Shown: positions 59,451 to 64,000 of the stretch, piece after piece | Layout of the letters: every line of letters begins with the position of its first letter | Position numbering within the stretch: position 1 is the first letter of the stretch | Translations under genes and position numbers: made by a program | Notes under the pieces: generated by a model | Told to the model about the DNA's origin: nothing | The model's input: only the letters and a program-made list of their open reading frames with translations | Databases searched by the model: none | NCBI RefSeq assembly: GCF_037975245.1 | Contig: NC_092567.1 | Span: 22,713,376-22,777,375 of the forward strand | Direction of reading: 5' to 3' | DNA length: 64,000 bases | Origin: Apostichopus japonicus | Taxonomy: Eukaryota; Echinodermata; Holothuroidea; Aspidochirotida; Stichopodidae

Positions 59451-59860
59451 GAGCGTGGTGGCCAATTGGCTAAGACGTTTAACTAGTGATCCAAGGATTG
59501 CTGGTTCGATTCCTGCCTAGTTCATTACGTTGTGTCCTTTGGAAAGATGCTTGATCCCACTTGCCTCTCTCCACCCAGCTGGGGGTTAAATGGGTACCTG
59601 TGAGGTAACTTGTCATTGGGCGCAGTATAATTGCTGCCGACTGGAGGAATTGTCTCTGTGTCTATCTAAAAACTATTTTCTAAATACTATTATCCCCGTA
59701 TGACCTTACGCGAGGTCGAATAGAGGTTAAACTCCTTTTTTGTTGATTGTCTCTGGGACAGGTTATCATTGACCGGGGGTAATATAACGTCTGTAAAGCG
59801 CTTTGATACCTATCGCTGGTATAAAGCGCTATATAAAAAGCAAATATTATTAATATCATC
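59451..59860 (+). repeat. tRNA-derived SINE, diverged copy
   Basis: The same layout as 61528-61970: an A-box-like TGGCCAATTGGCTAAGACG, a B-box GGTTCGATTCC (59503-59513), TGTGTCCTTTGGAAAGATGC, a CACCCAGCTGG...TAAATGGGTACC segment and a tail AAAGCGCTATATAAAAAGC followed by TAT/ATT repeats. It is more diverged than the 61.5 kb copy. Confidence 0.7.
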
Positions 59861-60138
59861 ATCAATAAATATACAATAAACTCAAACATTCTCCCGGTAG
59901 AGTTAGGTAATGACCTGATATCTTTATGGGAAGTCAAAGATGTGAATTTATAATGTAGGAGATGCAGTTGTGGAGCCATTGTAATCAACTCCCATATATT
60001 GGAGGTCTCTAGCGGGTCCTCCCCCAGAGGAGGAACTAACAAAACAGTAGAAGGTAAATGGTGCATTCTGGGCATGTTTAGACTATCGGTTAGGTTTTTA
60101 TATGTCTACGGAAGGTTGTGCTAATAAATAATAATAAA

Positions 60139-60784
60139 CAAGGGCGGCGGAACCGGGGGGGCACAGGGGGCACGTGCCCCCCCACTTTTCCTCAGGTTAA
60201 AAATGTGCCCTTTTTCTACATAAAAATTGAGGTGTCTCAAGTTAGCAAGAGGCCAGGGAACCAGAATGAACACTCGGGAAGGGCCGTTTCCGGCCATCTG
60301 AGGGGTTTGTAAAACCAAAAATTTTCTTGTACGCTCCGCGCCAACCGATGGTGGCGCTCCGCTCAGATAGTCGTGCATACAACTTTGCAAATCCTGGCTA
60401 CGCCCCTGACTTTTAATGAATTTCTGTGGGTCAAACTCAAAGCTATTTCGAATGGAAAAAAATTGTTAAGATATTAACAAGAAATAAACTCTAATTCGGA
60501 AGATTCCTACATTAGCAACTAGCATGATTTTACCTAATTTTTTCTCAAAAGAAAACTTGTTCCTTGTTTCCCAATTTGCACATTGGATATTGCAGTGCTA
60601 GTATGCATATTTTCCTTGAGGGGGGGGGGGGTGTTGATGGAGTGATGTGTATACGCAAATAAGATAATACAATAAGAGTTATAAAGGGTACTAAATATAA
60701 GGCTGCATCAGTCTAATCGAATTTCTGCAAAGTGCCCTTTGATGTCGGTGCCCCCCCAGATTAAAAGTGCTTCCGCCGCCCTTG
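60139..60784. mobile_element. hAT-like MITE
   Basis: Perfect 8-bp target duplication ATAATAAA (60131-60138 and 60785-60792) flanks inverted ends CAAGGGCGGCGGAA and TTCCGCCGCCCTTG. The 646-bp interior carries the GTACGCTCCGCGCCAAC module (about 60331-60360) and an internal end-like word GGCTACGCCCCTG at about 60396-60408, suggesting that it captured another element. A tract of G is present at 60620-60631. Confidence 0.8.
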
Positions 60785-61527
60785 ATAATAAATGTAACAT
60801 TTTTCCGACTGGGCCCTGGACCTTAATGGAACGTCCAGAGGCTAATGAAGGGGTTTTTATAATGGAGGGGTTGATTCCATGGCGACGTCACTGAATTGTG
60901 CATTCCGAGCATATTTATATTTAAGTAAAACGCAAGGTGTTGATAACAAATAATTTGTGTTAGCTTTAATGGGGTAAGGGGGGGGAGGATGTACCAATAG
61001 TGTGGTACTATTCTTTCCCGGCAGAATGCCAGAAAACATCCCCCGACGTAACCATCTTCCACGACTGACGATCATCGGAGGTGGGTCCCCCTCCCCTCCC
61101 CGCCTTCCCCCTCCCTCCTGTGCTCACGCCACTGACTCTCAAGCTTGTTCCCTCTTTGATGAAATATTTGGCGGCTTATACCAAGGCGTCCCAAAGTTTT
61201 CTGAGGATATACATATAACCAATGACTAAACATAAGTTCAAAATTTCATGTTGCCGGGAAAATGAGAAAGTTTTTGAAGTGGACAACGTGCAGACGTAAC
61301 ATCTTTAAGACGTGATTGGCTAAGGGCGCATTTTGGATTTTTACCATTGAATAAATAGGTGAAATAATAGGTGAATAAATTATAGTAAGTCGAAATGCGA
61401 ACATTAAATTTGAGCATTGGAATCAATTTAAACATGTGTTCATCATCGGTGATGCCGGTTGGAGGCTTCCGACGGTATCATCATAATATGAAAAACATTA
61501 TATACTGCTCGCACCAAGGGGGGGGGG

Positions 61528-61970
61528 GCTTTGTGGTCAAGTGGTTAAGGCAGTGGACTTGTGATCTAAGGATTACAGGTTCGAGTCCTGGCCATATCAT
61601 TGCGTTGTGTCCTTGGGCAAGGCACCTTATCTCCATTGCCTCATTTCACCCAGGTGTATAAATGGGGACTTGCGAGGTAACTTGTAAATATAGTTGCGTG
61701 CGCCGGTTTGTGGCTGCACCCCATGGGAAGTGGTTGTGGTTGTTGTGCACTGTGGTGCCCAGGAGAGTTTGATTGAATTGTGCACACTTTGGTGTGTAGG
61801 TTTGACAAGTGTGTAGGTTTGACAAGTTACCAATGACCAGGGCTAAGCTGTACACGCTATGGTAGTGGTACACTCTTTGGGGTGTGAATAGCGTTCTAAA
61901 TGCTTAGCGCCTTTGAACAATTTCTGTTGATTTTGGCGCTATATAAATTTCTTCTGATTGATTGACCAGA
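61528..61970 (+). repeat. tRNA-derived SINE, full-length copy
   Basis: A tRNA-like head with an A-box (TGGTCAAGTGGTTAAGGC) and a perfect B-box (GGTTCGAGTCC, 61578-61588) is followed by TGTCCTTGGGCAAGGCAC, a long unique body and a tail ending GGCGCTATATAAATTTCTTC. It cannot be a working tRNA: the 3' arm continues into SINE body. The segment 61644-61830 is nearly identical to 36903-37080. Confidence 0.8.
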
Positions 61971-64000
61971 GAGTATATAGATGCTGATATTTTAACACAT
62001 TAGCTATTTTCTTTAAAGAGCCAATATTCCAGTTGTTTTTGGTCACGCATTTATAAAAATTTTTACCTAGTGACCCATAGTTTCAGAATTAGCTATTAGA
62101 TGACACTTAAGTTGTTATAAAAAAAGAAGAGAATTGTACATCTTTGGTGAACTAAAAGGTAAACTACGATAAGGTTTCGCCTTTTTTTCTCGATATAATT
62201 TAAAAGCGTGAACCGCAAATATTATTTATAAGAAAGTTTGATAGCGTGCATTGGGGAAAGCTATTCTTCAATACAAAACAAACATACCTGAAGTATTCCA
62301 TTAAGATACCGGTCGCATCTAAATCCGTTTTCTATCTTTTAAACCTGATCTGTATAACTCAAAAACGGTAAAAGTAGGCTAAACCCGGTAAAAGAAAAAC
62401 AAAGTAATAAAAAAGAGGGGAAAGTTTTATATTTGCGCAACTTGGATTTGTATCCTTCTAAGGTGTGACGTGACGTAATTCTGTTCCCTTGGCGTTATAA
62501 CTAGAAACAATGGAGGGTATAAGACAAACATAAAGAGAGAAGGCTGCAGGGGTAAGTGGGGAAAAGTCAGTCATTGAATGCAGGTGTTATAGCATGCACC
62601 CCGCCACACTTCTCTCTCACCCCAAGATAAACTTTCATTTGTGTTTAGCGGAAATTGCAAATCACGATGAGTTTAAAAGGATTGTATCATAGACAATAAA
62701 CCTTTGAATAACAACACTTTGAAAAATAATAAAATCACCGAAAGGGGTAAGGAAGGGGGTGGGGAGGGGCAGGACGAGGGGAGGGTGGGGATCGAGGCGA
62801 GAGGTGTGTGGTATTTGTATAACAAAGTGCCAACTTGATATCGCATTACTATACACAAAACAAACAAAGCCAAATTATTCAATCCACCCATGCTAAGCGT
62901 CACATCTGATTCCGTATTTTTTATAATCGTTTCTGTAAAAATGGTAAAAAGTAGCATTTTATACTATGAATTTTTACATACAATTTGGTCATATTTTATG
63001 AATGCATTTCGTAATTTCAGAATGAGTCACAACATAATGGAAATTAAGATGAAATGTTACTTTTTTATTAAACTGTTATTAAACTTTCAACTATTATTTA
63101 AAACTAATATTTATACCACCCCCCCTCCAAAAAGAGGGTGGTTGCATTTTGATGAACGTCTAAATAAAGAGAAATATGATGACAGCTAATCATGCCAGAA
63201 TTCAACACCGTCCTCGAGTATGATATTGGTGATTACTCACTTCAAACAGATGCACAAGGACCCCCCCCCCCCTCCAAACCTTAACCAGTTTCTCAAGGTT
63301 GTCTCCCATGCAGTAACCCCCATGCACTCCTCCTTCCAAATATTCTATCCCATTAGAATACTAAGCAAGTGAATACAAAGCTACAAACTTGAAAGCCGTG
63401 ACAAGTTTGAAACCTCTAGCTTTGACAGCTTTGAAGCTACATCCAGCTTACAAACCTACAATACTACAAAGCTAATATACAAACTAAGCTATAGAATAAA
63501 TTAAGCTACGATGGCAATACACGGGAAGCTAGGCAAAGCAAGTCCTGTGTGCAGGGCAGCGATTGAATGCAAACAGATCAACGTTGTTTGGAAAACAACT
63601 TTAAAAGTTGTTTTGTTTTTCTCGCATAATCAAAGCCACTATATGTAACATAGTTATTTGACTTGCTAATATACTAAGTTATGTGGTTTCATTTCCAACT
63701 TTCAGTTCTATTCATAGACACAACCGAAAACTGCAAATGCTTATGAAGTCATTTCGCAAATAGAATATTAACCAATCAGAATCTAATACGTTTCCACCGA
63801 TCGCTTTGTTTAACTGTAACCCACGAGTCTATAGTATAGTATCAGCCCTTGGTGTTTATTGTTAGGAAATGGGGAAGCCCCTATCACTAAGCGCGTTCCG
63901 CTTCGTCATTTAGTAAAGTTGCTTTGGCTGGAAGTTCCCGATTTGTATTCCGGTGGTTTGACTTAAAGCTGTTCTTTTCTGTTTGATGGTTTCTCATTGC
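61971..64000. other. No gene recognised
   Basis: AT-rich DNA with the G-rich tract at 62740, a C tract (63262-63273), a cluster of AAGCTACAAA-like words (63370-63500) and a CCAATCAGAATC box at 63772. The open frame at 62890-63189 is Phe/Met/Ile-rich without a domain. Confidence 0.5.
62740..62805 (+). repeat. G-rich polypurine tract
   Basis: At least six runs of three or more G within 60 bp (GGAAGGGGGTGGGGAGGGGC and following), with G-quadruplex potential. Similar but shorter tracts lie at 12105-12160 and, as C-rich, at 1727-1790. Confidence 0.6.

Noticed and set aside
61528-61600. Functional tRNA gene
   Set aside because: A- and B-boxes are good, but the acceptor stem does not close and the sequence continues into a SINE body seen at other loci. 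The same holds for 3045, 34973, 59451, 36413 and 27940.

Overview
The window is eukaryotic, AT-rich and repeat-laden, and comes from an animal with short coding exons separated by long introns. No prokaryotic signals (operons, ribosome binding sites, CRISPR) are present. An FADD-like death adaptor and a PNT+ETS transcription factor indicate a metazoan. The constantly recurring TAGGCCTATA words, long G/C homopolymers, tRNA-headed SINEs and abundant hAT-like miniature elements resemble echinoderm genomes, most likely a sea cucumber. The taxon is an inference and no database was searched.

Layout. 1-16.8 kb: no convincing gene. It holds CRE pairs, long TA microsatellites, a SINE, a nested hAT-like element (10.7-12.0 kb) and a LINE C-terminal fragment (14.6 kb, minus). 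16.9-32.9 kb: the plus-strand death-adaptor locus. There are two paralogous death-effector-domain (DED) exons (18,968 and 29,984), each with its own ATG, a possible small tail exon (21,025), and one death-domain (DD) exon (32,545). Both DED exons end in phase 1 and the DD exon opens in phase 1, so either can splice to it. The second gives a 200-residue DED-DD protein, close to FADD in length and layout. The introns are full of TTAA-flanked and hAT-like elements, foldbacks and decayed tandem repeats. 33.1-42.8 kb: a 1.5 kb hAT-like element with a perfect 8-bp target duplication, a dispersed repeat carrying perfect DR1 nuclear-receptor motifs, a ten-copy 122-bp minisatellite, and a decayed non-LTR reverse transcriptase. 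47.5-55.9 kb: a minus-strand ETS-family gene of seven recognised exons whose splice phases all agree, giving 395 codons with a Pointed domain and a divergent C-terminal ETS domain. 56.9-64 kb: more hAT-like insertions, two tRNA-derived SINEs and G-rich tracts, with no recognised gene.

The two genes are unrelated in function: apoptosis/innate-immune death signalling in one case, transcriptional control in the other. The most interesting points are the duplicated, phase-matched DED exons feeding one DD exon, the altered recognition helix of the ETS factor, and a set of hAT-like miniature elements whose target duplications can be read directly, including insertions nested in one another.
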